64,000 bases of DNA, taken from positions 124,001-188,000 of the forward strand of contig NZ_PTJO01000005.1 in assembly GCF_003716585.1 (NCBI RefSeq), given 5' to 3'. The position numbers and the translations under genes were made by a program. Shown one piece after another: positions 1-8,951 of the stretch. A model generated the notes under the pieces. That model had not been told where the DNA came from. It did no database searches and was given only the letters and a program-made list of their open reading frames with translations. Each line of letters opens with the position of its first letter. Within the stretch, counting starts at the first letter, position 1. Origin of the DNA: Corynebacterium alimapuense. Lineage in GTDB: Bacteria; Actinomycetota; Actinomycetes; Mycobacteriales; Mycobacteriaceae.

Positions 1-625
1 ATTCGGAAAAATCCAGCCCTGGTGCGCACTTGACGGCTAGTTCCTTCCCTGCCCAGGCTTTCAGTAGGTCCGGCAGTGGCGGCAGCAATTGGTCGGGGTG
101 CACGATTCTGCGCCCACCTGCCCGGCGCGCCGGATCAGCGACGATTGCTTGTGCCCCGCTACTGATGGGCTCAAGCGCATCGGCTTGCGCCAGCCAAGCA
201 CGGTTGCCGAGGTTGTGGCGCGCCATGGCTAGACGCACTCGGTCAAGGTCACTGCCTAGATAAGCCATCCCTGCGGCGCTTATCGACGCCCCCTCTGTCC
301 CCACTGAGCACGTTACGTCATGGATCAGCGCGTCTTGCCCAAGATGGTCCAGCAGGCGTTGTGCACGCAGATCAGCCACCCGAGCCGGGGTAGCTTGCTG
401 CGCAGAATCTACGTCAACAAGCCAAGAGTCAGGCACTTTGCCACGAGCTGACTGCCTGGCTCGGGCTAGTTCAGCGACGGCGCGACCATGTTCACCGAAG
501 ATGCCGCGCAAGGCAGTGGCATCGGCGAGCACGGTTGTCGGTTTAAAACTCAGCTCTGCGGTGGCATTGACGATCTCGTCTGCATGAGTGGAAAGAAATC
601 CCACTTCATCAAGAGTGAAAGACAT
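1..625 (-). CDS. Class I SAM-dependent methyltransferase, THUMP-like (partial)
   Basis: Translation of the minus strand from the ATG at 625 gives 208 open residues that run off the left edge, so the C-terminus is missing. A glycine-containing SAM-binding motif I (DVTCSVGTE, residues 103-111) is preceded by a helical N-terminal region of about 100 residues. A later VADPARRAGGRR segment (162-173) sits where a class I methyltransferase carries its catalytic loop. This layout fits the actinobacterial THUMP-like methyltransferases, which are presumed to act on RNA; the substrate is unknown. The start lies 1 nt after the stop of the Nudix gene, so the two are probably translated from one message together with the upstream ABC ATPase. 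The family call is by motif and gene neighbourhood only. Confidence 0.7.
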   Translation of the reverse strand, partial: MSFTLDEVGFLSTHADEIVNATAELSFKPTTVLADATALRGIFGEHGRAVAELARARQSARGKVPDSWLVDVDSAQQATPARVADLRAQRLLDHLGQDALIHDVTCSVGTEGASISAAGMAYLGSDLDRVRLAMARHNLGNRAWLAQADALEPISSGAQAIVADPARRAGGRRIVHPDQLLPPLPDLLKAWAGKELAVKCAPGLDFSE

Positions 626-626
626 C

Positions 627-1430
627 TCAGATCCGATCGATCGGCCGAGCAGTGAAGTACTCCTGGTAGCGCGGATCATCGATAGGATCGCCTACGACTG
701 GAGTCAGATCAGCTGCCGAAGCCGCGGCAATAGCATCAGCGCTAGTAGAAAACTGAGCCAGGAAGCGCATCTGCGCCCAGGTAGGAATGGCCAATCTCAC
801 TAAGCCATGTTTCCATCCCTCCAGCAGCAGTGCGGGAGTAAACCAACCGGCATCATCTGCCTCTGAGGTATCTCCATCTGGGCCTTGACCGGGCGGGGTG
901 ACTGCCAAAAAGGAGACGGTGTCGAACCAGTGATGTTCACGCCAGCCGCCGACCCATCTAGCCCAGGGATGCAATAGATCCGATCGCACCCGCAGCCCAC
1001 GGTTACTCAACATGTCAGTCAAGGAAATGCGGTGGGAGATCAAGTCCTCGCGGTCCTGCTGATAGGGCGAAACATCCTCGATGCTGGAGCCGTCTTCATG
1101 GACTGCCAAGAGAATGCCGGTTTCTTCAAACAACTCCCTGACTGCCGCAAAAACGACAGCATGAGTCTGCTCATCGGTCATTTCCAGGCGATCTGACATC
1201 TCTTGGAGTGGCGCTCCAGTCCACAGCGCTGCTGGGTCCCACTGCCCCGTGGGACAATCGCGGCGATCGACGCCGCCACCAGGAAAGACCGTCATCCCCG
1301 GATAGTTACGCATCGTCGAGACTCGTTCTTGAGCCCACACTTGCAAGGTTTCCGCATGATCTCGAACAAGAATGACCGTGGTCGACAGGCGGGCTTGTCC
1401 ATGCCCTAAGGGCGCTCCAGGTAAGGGCAT
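627..1430 (-). CDS. Nudix hydrolase with long insertion in the Nudix box (NUDT19-like)
   Basis: The protein has 267 residues. The Nudix box is present but split: the leading glycines are at 51-53 and the REXXEEXG core is at 98-105 (R98, E102, E103, G105), about 30 residues further apart than in the standard box. NUDT19-type Nudix enzymes have such an insertion and act on CoA derivatives; that substrate is inferred here. Nudix enzymes cleave nucleoside diphosphate linked to another group, with Mg2+ held by the box glutamates. No signal peptide is seen, so it is cytoplasmic. AAAGGAGG lies about 11 nt before the ATG at 1430 and supports the start. It sits between an ABC ATPase gene upstream and a methyltransferase gene downstream in the same direction. 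Confidence 0.8.
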   Translation of the reverse strand: MPLPGAPLGHGQARLSTTVILVRDHAETLQVWAQERVSTMRNYPGMTVFPGGGVDRRDCPTGQWDPAALWTGAPLQEMSDRLEMTDEQTHAVVFAAVRELFEETGILLAVHEDGSSIEDVSPYQQDREDLISHRISLTDMLSNRGLRVRSDLLHPWARWVGGWREHHWFDTVSFLAVTPPGQGPDGDTSEADDAGWFTPALLLEGWKHGLVRLAIPTWAQMRFLAQFSTSADAIAAASAADLTPVVGDPIDDPRYQEYFTARPIDRI

Positions 1431-1492
1431 ATGCCCGCTCGCCTCCTTTAAAAAACTCGTTCGCTGTCCGAAAAAGTGTTGGATCTATCTTT

Positions 1493-2329
1493 TTAGTCTA
1501 GATGTGATCCGCGTCGGTGATTGCCACCCCGACGCACTCGATGTGCGAAGTAGCGATCGCCGATCCGAGAAACCTCAATGGGTTGATGGAACGCTCGGGA
1601 GAGATTCTCGCTGTTGAGCACAGAATCAATGAGCCCTTGGGCAACTACTTCGCCCTCATCGAGCAGCAGAGCGTGAGTAAACCCGGAAGGAATCTCTTCC
1701 ACGTGGTGAGTAATCATCACGATCGCAGGAGCATCTGCATCCATGGCCAGATCACTAAGATAGCCCACCAAGTCCTCTCGCCCACCAAGGTCCATTCCCG
1801 CGCCGGGCTCATCAAGAATCAACAGCTCCGGGTTCGTCATCAAAGCCCTGGCGATCAAAACTCGCTTTCGCTCACCTTCTGAGAGCGTGCCCCACTCACG
1901 ATCCATGAGGTGATAGGCGCCGACCTGCTCAAGGATTTCATGAGCTTGCTCGAAATCAACCTCTTCGTATTCCTCCCGCCACCTGCCCAAAACTGCATAA
2001 CCGGCCGAGACGACTAGGTCTCCAACTTTCTCTCGGGGCGGGATGCGGTTTCCTAGAGCTGCGGAAGACACCCCAATCATCGAACGCAGATCCCGCATAT
2101 CGGTTTTTCCCAGGCGCTCGCCCATCACATGGGCAGTACCAGAGGAAGGGAATTCCTCGGCGGCAGCCATCCGGATAAGGGTGGTCTTGCCTGCACCATT
2201 GGGGCCGATAATGACCCAGCGCTCGTCTAATTCAACCTGCCAGGACACCGGACCGACGAGGTTTTGTCCACCGCGCCGAAAAGTCACGTCCTGAAAATCG
2301 ACCAGCAGGTCCTGATTGATCTCATCCAT
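1493..2329 (-). CDS. ABC transporter-type ATP-binding protein (stand-alone)
   Basis: The protein has 278 residues and is a single ABC ATPase domain. Walker A is GPNGAGKT (42-49), the signature is LSEGERKR (149-156), Walker B is LLILDEP (169-175), and a switch histidine occurs in a later ITHH stretch. There is no membrane part and no permease gene next to it, so partner and substrate are unknown; the order resembles YlmA/ModF-like cytoplasmic ABC proteins. The open frame extends to 2581 but that would overlap divergent glgE; the ATG at 2329 gives a normal family N-terminus, with GGGGGA about 12 nt upstream. A GTG four codons earlier is the alternative. It is the first gene of a minus-strand set with the Nudix and methyltransferase genes. 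Confidence 0.8.
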   Translation of the reverse strand: MDEINQDLLVDFQDVTFRRGGQNLVGPVSWQVELDERWVIIGPNGAGKTTLIRMAAAEEFPSSGTAHVMGERLGKTDMRDLRSMIGVSSAALGNRIPPREKVGDLVVSAGYAVLGRWREEYEEVDFEQAHEILEQVGAYHLMDREWGTLSEGERKRVLIARALMTNPELLILDEPGAGMDLGGREDLVGYLSDLAMDADAPAIVMITHHVEEIPSGFTHALLLDEGEVVAQGLIDSVLNSENLSRAFHQPIEVSRIGDRYFAHRVRRGGNHRRGSHLD

Positions 2330-2442
2330 ATGTTCAGTCACTCCCCCATTGTGTCCGATTCTCTCAGTCCCCGGTGAAAGTGACACAGCTCGACTAGGAT
2401 TCGGGAGGACTAGAGAGCCCATACTGTGGAAGGTGAGACCTA

Positions 2443-4473
2443 ATGACCGGTCGACTCGGAATTGACGATATCCGCCCTCAGATAACTGGAGGCCGCTATC
2501 CAGCCAAGGCAGTGATCGGCGAGGTTGTTCCGGTATCGGCGCTGGCATGGCGTGAAGGCCACGACGCAATCGCAGCATCATTAATGGTCACCGGCCCCGG
2601 AGCTGAGGAAGCAATCGCTATCCGGATGACGCCGGAAGAACTAGACCAGGACCGAGTTCACGCCGTCTTCGTTCCCGATACCGCCGGTGTATGGACTTTC
2701 CGGGTTGATGCCTGGTCAGATGTATTCGCCACCTGGACCAATGCAGTAACCAAGAAACGCGCTGCTGGCCAGAGCGTAGAAGAACTGGCCAATGATCTCG
2801 CCCACGGCGTCGAGCTCTTTGAGCGGGCTCGCGCGATCGCTCCCGCCGAGGTCTCCGCTAGCCTCAGCGCCGCTGCTGCTGCACTGCGCGGTGAGTCGCT
2901 GGATCCGGCAGACGTCGATGGACGCCTCGCCCCAGCGTTATCTGCCGAGGTCACTGAGATCCTTAGCCGCTACCCGCTGCGGGAAATGCTCGAGCAAGGG
3001 CCGCAGTTCCAGGTCAAGGTCGAGCGACGCGACGCCTTGGTCAACTCTTGGTACGAGCTCTTTCCCCGATCCACCGGCGGCTGGGATGCAGAAGGCAAGC
3101 CGGTCCACGGCACTTTTGCCACCACTGCACAGGCGCTAGACCGAGTCGCCGCCATGGGCTTTGACACCGTCTATTTCCCCCCGATCCATCCGGTCGGCGA
3201 GGTCAACCGCAAGGGTCGCAACAACACCTTGACCCCGGAGCCGGAAGATGTCGGCTCTCCGTGGGCCATCGGCTCCGCACTCGGCGGCCATGACGCTTTC
3301 CACCCAGAGCTGGGCAACGAGGCAGATTTCCAAGCCTTGCTTGCCCGGGCGAAGGAATTGGACTTGGAGATTGCCATCGACTTGGCCCTCCAGGCAGCTC
3401 CCGATCACCCCTGGGCAACTGAGCACCGTGACTTCTTTACTGAGCTGGCTGATGGCACCATCGCCTACGCAGAAAACCCGCCGAAGAAGTACCAAGACAT
3501 CTACCCACTGAACTTCGACAACAACCCGAAGGCGATCTACGAAGAGGTCTACCGGGTAGTCAAGTACTGGACGGATCTGGGTGTTCGGACCTTCCGCGTG
3601 GATAACCCGCACACCAAGCCCGCGAATTTCTGGGAATGGCTCATCGCCCGAATCCACGAGACCGACCCGGATGTCATTTTCCTCGCCGAAGCGTTCACCC
3701 GTCCGGCACGTCTCTATGGCCTGGCTAAGGTTGGTTTCAGCCAGTCTTACTCCTACTTCACCTGGAAGATCACGAAGAAGGAACTGACGGAGTTCGCTAC
3801 CGATATCCGCGACTCTGCGGATATCGCCCGACCGAACTTGTTCGTCAATACTCCCGATATTCTCCACGAGTCGCTCCAAGTTGGTGGCCGAGCAATGTTC
3901 GCCATCCGCGCGACTTTGGCAGCGACCATGTCGCCACTGTGGGGTGTGTACTCCGGCTATGAGCTCTACGAGCATGAGGCAGATGCACCGGGCTCAGAGG
4001 AATACCTCAACTCAGAAAAGTACGAGCTGCGCCCACGCGATTTCGCAGCCGCAGTAGCTTCCGGAGACTCCTTGGAGCCTTACTTGGCGCTGCTGAATAA
4101 GGTCCGCCGAGACAATCCTGCTCTTCAGCAGCTGCGCAATCTCAGCTTCCATGAGGTCGATAATGACCAGATCTTGGCCTACTCCAAGGTTGATCCCATC
4201 ACCGGCAATACCGTGCTCGTGGTCATCAACTTGGATCCGCGTAATGCCCAAGAGGCTACTGTCACCCTCAACTTCGCTGCCCTTGGTCAGCCGGCCGGAA
4301 CGAATCTGCAGGTCCACGATGCAATCTCGGATGAGGTATGGACCTGGGGCGAGCGCAATTTCGTTCGTTTGATGCCTTGGGGCGATGTTGCACACGTCTT
4401 GGTCCTGCCTGAGGTACCCATCGAGCGTCGAGAAGCAATCGCTTGGCGCGAGATCACAGATTACCGGGCATAA
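2443..4473 (+). CDS. glgE: Alpha-1,4-glucan:maltose-1-phosphate maltosyltransferase GlgE
   Basis: The protein has 676 residues and is a GH13_3 enzyme. GlgE transfers maltosyl units from alpha-maltose-1-phosphate to the non-reducing end of alpha-1,4-glucan. The order is an N-terminal beta-sandwich and helical region (about 1-190), a (beta/alpha)8 barrel and a C-terminal beta domain. The nucleophile is D387 in FRVDNPHTKP and the acid/base is E416 in FLAEAFTRP; the 29-residue spacing matches D394/E423 of the Streptomyces enzyme. AAGGTGAG before the ATG is a good ribosome site. It is followed by a terminator and then glgB, which branches its product. GlgE occurs mainly in actinobacteria, where it builds storage or capsular alpha-glucan from trehalose-derived maltose-1-phosphate. 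Confidence 0.95.
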   Translation: MTGRLGIDDIRPQITGGRYPAKAVIGEVVPVSALAWREGHDAIAASLMVTGPGAEEAIAIRMTPEELDQDRVHAVFVPDTAGVWTFRVDAWSDVFATWTNAVTKKRAAGQSVEELANDLAHGVELFERARAIAPAEVSASLSAAAAALRGESLDPADVDGRLAPALSAEVTEILSRYPLREMLEQGPQFQVKVERRDALVNSWYELFPRSTGGWDAEGKPVHGTFATTAQALDRVAAMGFDTVYFPPIHPVGEVNRKGRNNTLTPEPEDVGSPWAIGSALGGHDAFHPELGNEADFQALLARAKELDLEIAIDLALQAAPDHPWATEHRDFFTELADGTIAYAENPPKKYQDIYPLNFDNNPKAIYEEVYRVVKYWTDLGVRTFRVDNPHTKPANFWEWLIARIHETDPDVIFLAEAFTRPARLYGLAKVGFSQSYSYFTWKITKKELTEFATDIRDSADIARPNLFVNTPDILHESLQVGGRAMFAIRATLAATMSPLWGVYSGYELYEHEADAPGSEEYLNSEKYELRPRDFAAAVASGDSLEPYLALLNKVRRDNPALQQLRNLSFHEVDNDQILAYSKVDPITGNTVLVVINLDPRNAQEATVTLNFAALGQPAGTNLQVHDAISDEVWTWGERNFVRLMPWGDVAHVLVLPEVPIERREAIAWREITDYRA

Positions 4474-4493
4474 TCACACACCAAACTTCCCGC

Positions 4494-4545
4494 ACCCACC
4501 CATCACACTCAGGTACCGTCAATGGTGTGATGGGTGGGTTTTTTC
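4494..4545 (+). terminator. Intrinsic terminator between glgE and glgB
   Basis: A 15-bp perfect stem (4494-4508 with 4525-4539) closes a 16-nt loop and is followed by a run of T. It lies 20 nt after the glgE stop and 44 nt before glgB, so it may end most glgE transcripts or lower read-through into glgB. Confidence 0.85.
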
Positions 4546-4588
4546 CTGCTCTCTGACGGATTGTACTTTCCACTTGTGAGGACTAACC

Positions 4589-6793
4589 ATGAACGACGCC
4601 CCTGACGGCATCGACCAGAACCTTCTCATCCCCGGCCAGGACTTGGAGCGCCTGCGTAATTGCCAACACCACGCGCCCCATGACTTCTATGGCTGGCATG
4701 CGGTCGAAGGAGGTTCGGTCATCCGCACCCGCCAGATCGGGGCGAGCAAGGTCGAGGTGTTGATCCACAATGAGGAGCTCGAGGCTCACCCGATCGGCGA
4801 TGATATCTGGGTTCTTGGACTCTCGGATGTCTATTCCCCCGGTTACCGCCTGCGCGTGACCTGGCCCAGTGGCGCCAGCACCTTGGACGCAGATCCTTAT
4901 CATTTCTTGCCTACCTTGGGCAGCCTCGATCTGCACTTGGTCAGTGAAGGCCGCCATGAGCGCCTCTGGGAAGTCCTTGGCGCCAATGTCCATGCCTATG
5001 ACACCGTCCTCGGATCTGTCACCGGTACCGCCTTCGCTGTCTGGGCACCCAATGCCTCCGGTGTTGCCGTGGTGGGCGACTTCTGCGGTTGGAATGCCTC
5101 TCAGTACCCAATGCGCTCCCTGGGATCTTCCGGAGTCTGGGAAGTATTCATCCCCGGCGTGGGTGCCGGTGAAGCTTATAAGTTCGCCATCCAAACCCCC
5201 GAGGGGCATCGCCGCGACAAGGCTGATCCCCTAGCTAAGGCGACTCAAGCTCCCCCAGAGACCGCCTCGGTGATCGTTGACTCCCGCTATGACTGGCAAG
5301 ACGGTGAGTGGATTGCTGCCCGTGCTGGCAGCAATATCGATACCGAGCCCATGTCGGTCTACGAGGTTCACCTCGGCTCGTGGAAAGTCGATCATGGCTA
5401 CAAGGAGCTGACCACAGAACTGGTCGACTACGTTGCTGAGCAGGGCTTCACTCACGTCGAGCTGATGCCGGTGGCCGAGCACCCCTTCGGCGGATCCTGG
5501 GGCTACCAGATCTCCGGCTACTACGCCCCCACTGCTCGCTGGGGCAGCCCGGACGAGCTGCGTGCGCTGATCGAGGCCTTCCACCTTCGTGGCATCGGCG
5601 TGATCGTTGACTGGGTACCCGCCCACTTCCCCAAGGATGATTGGGCTCTGGCGCGTTTCGACGGCCCCGCGCTCTACGAGCATCCCGATTGGCGCCGCGG
5701 TGAGCAGAAGGACTGGGGCACCTATGTCTTCGACTTCGGTCGCCACGAGGTCCGCAACTTCCTCGTTGCTAACGCTTTGTACTGGATCGAGGAGTTCCAT
5801 ATTGACGGCCTGCGTGTCGATGCCGTCGCCTCAATGCTCTACCTTGATTACTCCCGCGAGGAGGGCGAGTGGGAGCCTAATCAGTATGGTGGGCGCGAGA
5901 ACCTCGAGGCGGTGCAGTTCCTCCAGGAGATGAATGCCACCGTTCACAACGCCTACTCCGGTGTCCTGACCATCGCCGAGGAGTCCACCTCTTGGCCTGG
6001 CGTGACTGCACCTACCCAGGATGGTGGTTTGGGCTTCTCGCTCAAGTGGAACATGGGCTGGATGAACGACACGCTGGAGTATTTCAAGCTGGATCCGATC
6101 CACCGCGAGTACCACCACGGTGAGGTCACTTTCTCCATGATCTACGCCTACTCCGAGAAGTTCGTCTTACCCTTCTCCCATGATGAAGTCGTCCACGGCA
6201 AGGGCTCCCTCTGGGGACGTATGCCAGGTGATGATTGGAACAAGGCCGCTGGCCTGCGCGCCCTCTACGGCTACATGTTCTCCCACCCGGGCAAGAACCT
6301 GCTATTTATGGGCCAGGAATTTGGCCAGACCGGGGAATGGAATGAGGCCTACTCCATTGATTGGTCCAACCTGGAAGGTTGGGGCCATGAGTTCCACACC
6401 GGCATCCAAAATCTAGTTAAAGATCTCCACTATGTTTACCGATCCCACCCCGCGCTCTACACCCAGGATTTCGATTCTTCCGGTTTCCAGTGGATCAAGG
6501 GCGACGCCGCCACCGAAAACCTCTTGGCTTATGTTCGCTGGGGCAATGACGGCTCGGCAGTTCTAGCGGTGGCCAACCTCTCGGGTTCCACTCATGCCAA
6601 CTACACCATGGGTAGCCCCCGAGCTGGCCAATGGGAATTGGTGCTCAACACCGATAGTCACCGCTACGCAGGATCGGGTACTGAGCTTGATGCCACCGTA
6701 GCTACCGCAGATATCGGTTGGGATGGCTTCGATCAGTCCCTGAACCTGCACATCCCGGCCAACTCTGTGCAGTGGTACCGCTGGATCGGCTAG
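4589..6793 (+). CDS. glgB: 1,4-alpha-glucan branching enzyme GlgB
   Basis: The protein has 734 residues, normal for GH13_9 branching enzymes. It cuts an alpha-1,4-glucan chain and rejoins the piece through an alpha-1,6 bond. The order is an N-terminal region of about 110 residues, a CBM48 domain (FAVWAPNASGVAVVGDF), the catalytic barrel and a C-terminal beta domain. Catalytic residues are D411 (LRVDAVASM), E464 (TIAEEST) and D532 (FSHDEVVHG), each six positions beyond D405, E458 and D526 of the E. coli enzyme. The start ATG follows a GAGGA ribosome site. It is paired with glgE upstream, as expected for the GlgE route of alpha-glucan synthesis, and closed by a very strong terminator. Confidence 0.96.
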   Translation: MNDAPDGIDQNLLIPGQDLERLRNCQHHAPHDFYGWHAVEGGSVIRTRQIGASKVEVLIHNEELEAHPIGDDIWVLGLSDVYSPGYRLRVTWPSGASTLDADPYHFLPTLGSLDLHLVSEGRHERLWEVLGANVHAYDTVLGSVTGTAFAVWAPNASGVAVVGDFCGWNASQYPMRSLGSSGVWEVFIPGVGAGEAYKFAIQTPEGHRRDKADPLAKATQAPPETASVIVDSRYDWQDGEWIAARAGSNIDTEPMSVYEVHLGSWKVDHGYKELTTELVDYVAEQGFTHVELMPVAEHPFGGSWGYQISGYYAPTARWGSPDELRALIEAFHLRGIGVIVDWVPAHFPKDDWALARFDGPALYEHPDWRRGEQKDWGTYVFDFGRHEVRNFLVANALYWIEEFHIDGLRVDAVASMLYLDYSREEGEWEPNQYGGRENLEAVQFLQEMNATVHNAYSGVLTIAEESTSWPGVTAPTQDGGLGFSLKWNMGWMNDTLEYFKLDPIHREYHHGEVTFSMIYAYSEKFVLPFSHDEVVHGKGSLWGRMPGDDWNKAAGLRALYGYMFSHPGKNLLFMGQEFGQTGEWNEAYSIDWSNLEGWGHEFHTGIQNLVKDLHYVYRSHPALYTQDFDSSGFQWIKGDAATENLLAYVRWGNDGSAVLAVANLSGSTHANYTMGSPRAGQWELVLNTDSHRYAGSGTELDATVATADIGWDGFDQSLNLHIPANSVQWYRWIG

Positions 6794-6845
6794 CTCTGTG
6801 ATCTAGCGTTGTCCTCATGTGATCAGGCTGGGGACAATGAGCTTG

Positions 6846-6905
6846 CTCCCCCGCTGGAGCTCTCGCAGATAGAATGCGAGAGCTCCAGCGGGGGAGGTTT
6901 TTGCT
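6846..6905 (+). terminator. Strong intrinsic terminator after glgB
   Basis: A perfect 22-bp stem (6846-6867 with 6875-6896) closes a 7-nt loop and is followed by GTTTTTG. There is no T run on the other strand, so it serves glgB rather than the convergent arsC. Confidence 0.92.
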
Positions 6906-6981
6906 TAGCTAACCAGAAAAATATCGCCCACGGAACGCAGGCGAGAGGATTTCTCGGGGTCGGGGGGCAAACCCGTATGGG

Positions 6982-7398
6982 CTAGCTGTTGAGCGAAGCG
7001 ATCAGTCCACGCACCCGAGCATCGATGTCGTCGCGTACTAAACGCATGCGCTCAACGCCGGTAATTCCGCGAGTGCTGGGCTCATCGGTTACCCAACGCT
7101 CGAGGGTGCCTCGAGCTTCTTCAGGCAGCTCTAGGGCAGCATCAGCGCCGAGGATGACAACTCGATCGGCGTCGATAAGCAGCTGCGGGTCAACGCCCTT
7201 GGGCTGGCCGCCGGACATATCAGCACCAATCTCAGCGATGGCGGCGACGGATTCGGCATTGAGCTTGGTACCCGGTTTGGTGCCTGCGGAGTGGATCTGT
7301 AGATCCTCACCGGCGTGGTGCGCAGCCAAGGCCGCTGCCATCTGAGACTTACCGCCGTTGCCGACGCAGACGAACAGGATAGAAGGTTTGTTAGACAT
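6982..7398 (-). CDS. arsC: Arsenate reductase, low-molecular-weight phosphatase fold, mycothiol-dependent type
   Basis: The protein has 138 residues with the fold signature near the N-terminus: [11 protein letters not shown], with the catalytic cysteine at position 11. The arginine usual in the CX5R phosphatase loop is replaced by K17, as in the C. glutamicum ArsC1/ArsC2 enzymes, which form an arsenate-mycothiol adduct and are reduced through mycoredoxin. The product arsenite is exported by the Acr3 pump encoded just upstream. The ATG overlaps the end of acr3 by 8 nt, so translation is probably coupled. Mycothiol dependence is inferred from the family; the reductase call itself is firm. Confidence 0.88.
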   Translation of the reverse strand: MSNKPSILFVCVGNGGKSQMAAALAAHHAGEDLQIHSAGTKPGTKLNAESVAAIAEIGADMSGGQPKGVDPQLLIDADRVVILGADAALELPEEARGTLERWVTDEPSTRGITGVERMRLVRDDIDARVRGLIASLNS

Positions 7399-8506
7399 GG
7401 CTGGAATCCTTTTCCATGATGGTAGAAGAAGAAGCAGTTGCGGGGAGAGTGGGATCGCCGGGAAAAAGCTTCGGACCGACCCACAGCATGAAGTAGACCA
7501 AGGCCACTAGGACCGGTACCTCGATGAGCGGGCCAATGGTCCCGGCCAGTGCCTGGCTAGAGGTCGCACCAAAGGTACCGACGGCCACAGCGATAGCCAG
7601 CTCGAAGTTATTGCCAGCGGCGGTAAAGGAGACGGTGGCTGAGGTGGCGTAGTTAAATCCAGCTAGTCGGGAGGAGATCAGCGCGATAGCAAACATGATC
7701 AGGAAGTAGGCCAGTAGCGGTAGCGCCACTCGGGCCACGGTCCACGGTTGGCTGGTGATCTGTTCACCTTGCAGGCTAAAGAGCAAAACGATCGTGTACA
7801 GCAGGCCAATGAGTGCGAAAGGGGAAATCCTGGGTAGGAAGGTCGTCTCGTACCAGTCGCGGCCCTTGAACTTCTCGCCGAGCACTCGGGACAGCACTCC
7901 GGCTAGGAGCGGAATCCCGAGGAATACCAGAACAGAAATCACGATGGACATGATGGAGAATTCGGCATCAGTGACCGGCAGACCCAGCCAGCTCGGAAGG
8001 ACTTGCAAGTAGAACCAGCCCAGTGCTGCGAACATGAGAATCTGGAAGACGGAGTTGACCGCCACCAAGACAGCAGCGGCCTCGCGGTCACCACAGGCTA
8101 GGTCATTCCAGATCAAGACCATAGCGATACAGCGCGCAAGGCCAACGATAATCAAGCCGGTGCGCAGTTCCGGCTGATCGGGCAAGAACACCCACGCCAG
8201 CAGGAACATCAAGGCGGGGCCGGCGATCCAGTTCAGTGCGAGGGATACTGCCATCAGGCGACGATCCGCAGCGATCTCCGAGGTCTTGTCATAGCGAACC
8301 TTGGCTAAAGGCGGGTACATCATTACCAGCAGGCCAAGAGCGATCGGCAGGGAGATGCCGCCGACTTCCATGGCTCCGAGGGTGTCGCCGATACCGGGGA
8401 TAATTCTTCCGATCAGCAGACCGGCAACCATCGCGAGGAGAATCCAGGCAGGAAGCCAACGATCGAGGAAGGACATTCTGGGTGGGTGGTTGCTAGGGGT
8501 GGTCAC
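7391..8506 (-). CDS. acr3: Arsenite efflux permease, ACR3 family
   Basis: The protein has 371 residues and about ten hydrophobic segments, the usual size and topology of ACR3 (bile-acid:Na+ symporter superfamily) arsenite exporters. It includes the family-typical [10 protein letters not shown] stretch and a VALVGLARC-like segment (here [16 protein letters not shown]) holding the conserved cysteine used in As(III) transport. A frame extends upstream to 8572, but the GTG at 8506 has GAAAGG six bases before it and leaves room for the ars control region, so it is preferred. It forms an operon with arsC and is divergent from arsR. It is expected in the cytoplasmic membrane, driven by the proton motive force. 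Confidence 0.9.
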   Translation of the reverse strand: MTTPSNHPPRMSFLDRWLPAWILLAMVAGLLIGRIIPGIGDTLGAMEVGGISLPIALGLLVMMYPPLAKVRYDKTSEIAADRRLMAVSLALNWIAGPALMFLLAWVFLPDQPELRTGLIIVGLARCIAMVLIWNDLACGDREAAAVLVAVNSVFQILMFAALGWFYLQVLPSWLGLPVTDAEFSIMSIVISVLVFLGIPLLAGVLSRVLGEKFKGRDWYETTFLPRISPFALIGLLYTIVLLFSLQGEQITSQPWTVARVALPLLAYFLIMFAIALISSRLAGFNYATSATVSFTAAGNNFELAIAVAVGTFGATSSQALAGTIGPLIEVPVLVALVYFMLWVGPKLFPGDPTLPATASSSTIMEKDSSHV

Positions 8507-8556
8507 GCGAGACCTTTCAGCAGTTCGATGGTTATCGATATGAAAGATACTCGTGT

Positions 8557-8580
8557 TATTGATAGTCGTCAATATATACT
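8557..8580. promoter_or_regulatory. ArsR-type operator and arsR -10 box
   Basis: TATTGA-N6-TCAATA (8557-8574) is a perfect inverted repeat between the divergent arsR and acr3-arsC genes. TATACT at 8575-8580 fits an arsR -10 box; a start about 7 nt on falls at the arsR ATG (8588), so the arsR message is probably leaderless. Repression of both directions by ArsR, relieved by As(III), is inferred from the family. Confidence 0.6.
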
Positions 8581-8587
8581 GGATAGC

Positions 8588-8935
8588 ATGACCACCAGCC
8601 CGATCCGCCCGCTCGACGACCCTGCTACCTGTTGCTCATTAGGCTCAGGAGTGTTGAATGCTGAAGAAGCTGCACGCTACACCAGCCTATTCAAAGTTCT
8701 CGCGGATCCGGCCCGGCTACGGATCCTCTCCCACATCACCGATGACGGCTGCAATCCGGTCACTGCCAGTGAGCTGACGGTTATTTTGGGGTTGGGCCAA
8801 TCCACCATCTCCCACCACCTCAAAAAGCTCACCGAGGCCGGGATGCTCGAGCGCCGCCGAGTCGGAAGAACTGTGCAGTACCACGTGCTTCCAGAGCTGT
8901 TTGCTGAACTACGGACAGTCCTGCAAACAGACTAA
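8588..8935 (+). CDS. arsR: Arsenic-responsive repressor ArsR
   Basis: The protein has 115 residues and a winged helix-turn-helix of the ArsR/SmtB family (LGLGQSTISHHLKKL is the recognition region). Cysteines occur at 15, 16 and 55, exactly the positions of the three-coordinate As(III) site described for C. glutamicum ArsR, so arsenite sensing is well supported. The ATG at 8588 is chosen because it gives this numbering; the longer frame back to 8486 would overlap the acr3 start region. The gene is divergent from acr3-arsC and an inverted repeat lies between them. It should bind as a dimer and release DNA on As(III) binding. Confidence 0.93.
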   Translation: MTTSPIRPLDDPATCCSLGSGVLNAEEAARYTSLFKVLADPARLRILSHITDDGCNPVTASELTVILGLGQSTISHHLKKLTEAGMLERRRVGRTVQYHVLPELFAELRTVLQTD

Positions 8936-8951
8936 GCAAAAGCACCCGACT

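Noticed and set aside
3136..3975. 279-codon minus-strand frame in glgE
   Set aside because: Antisense to the conserved catalytic barrel of glgE with no motif of its own.
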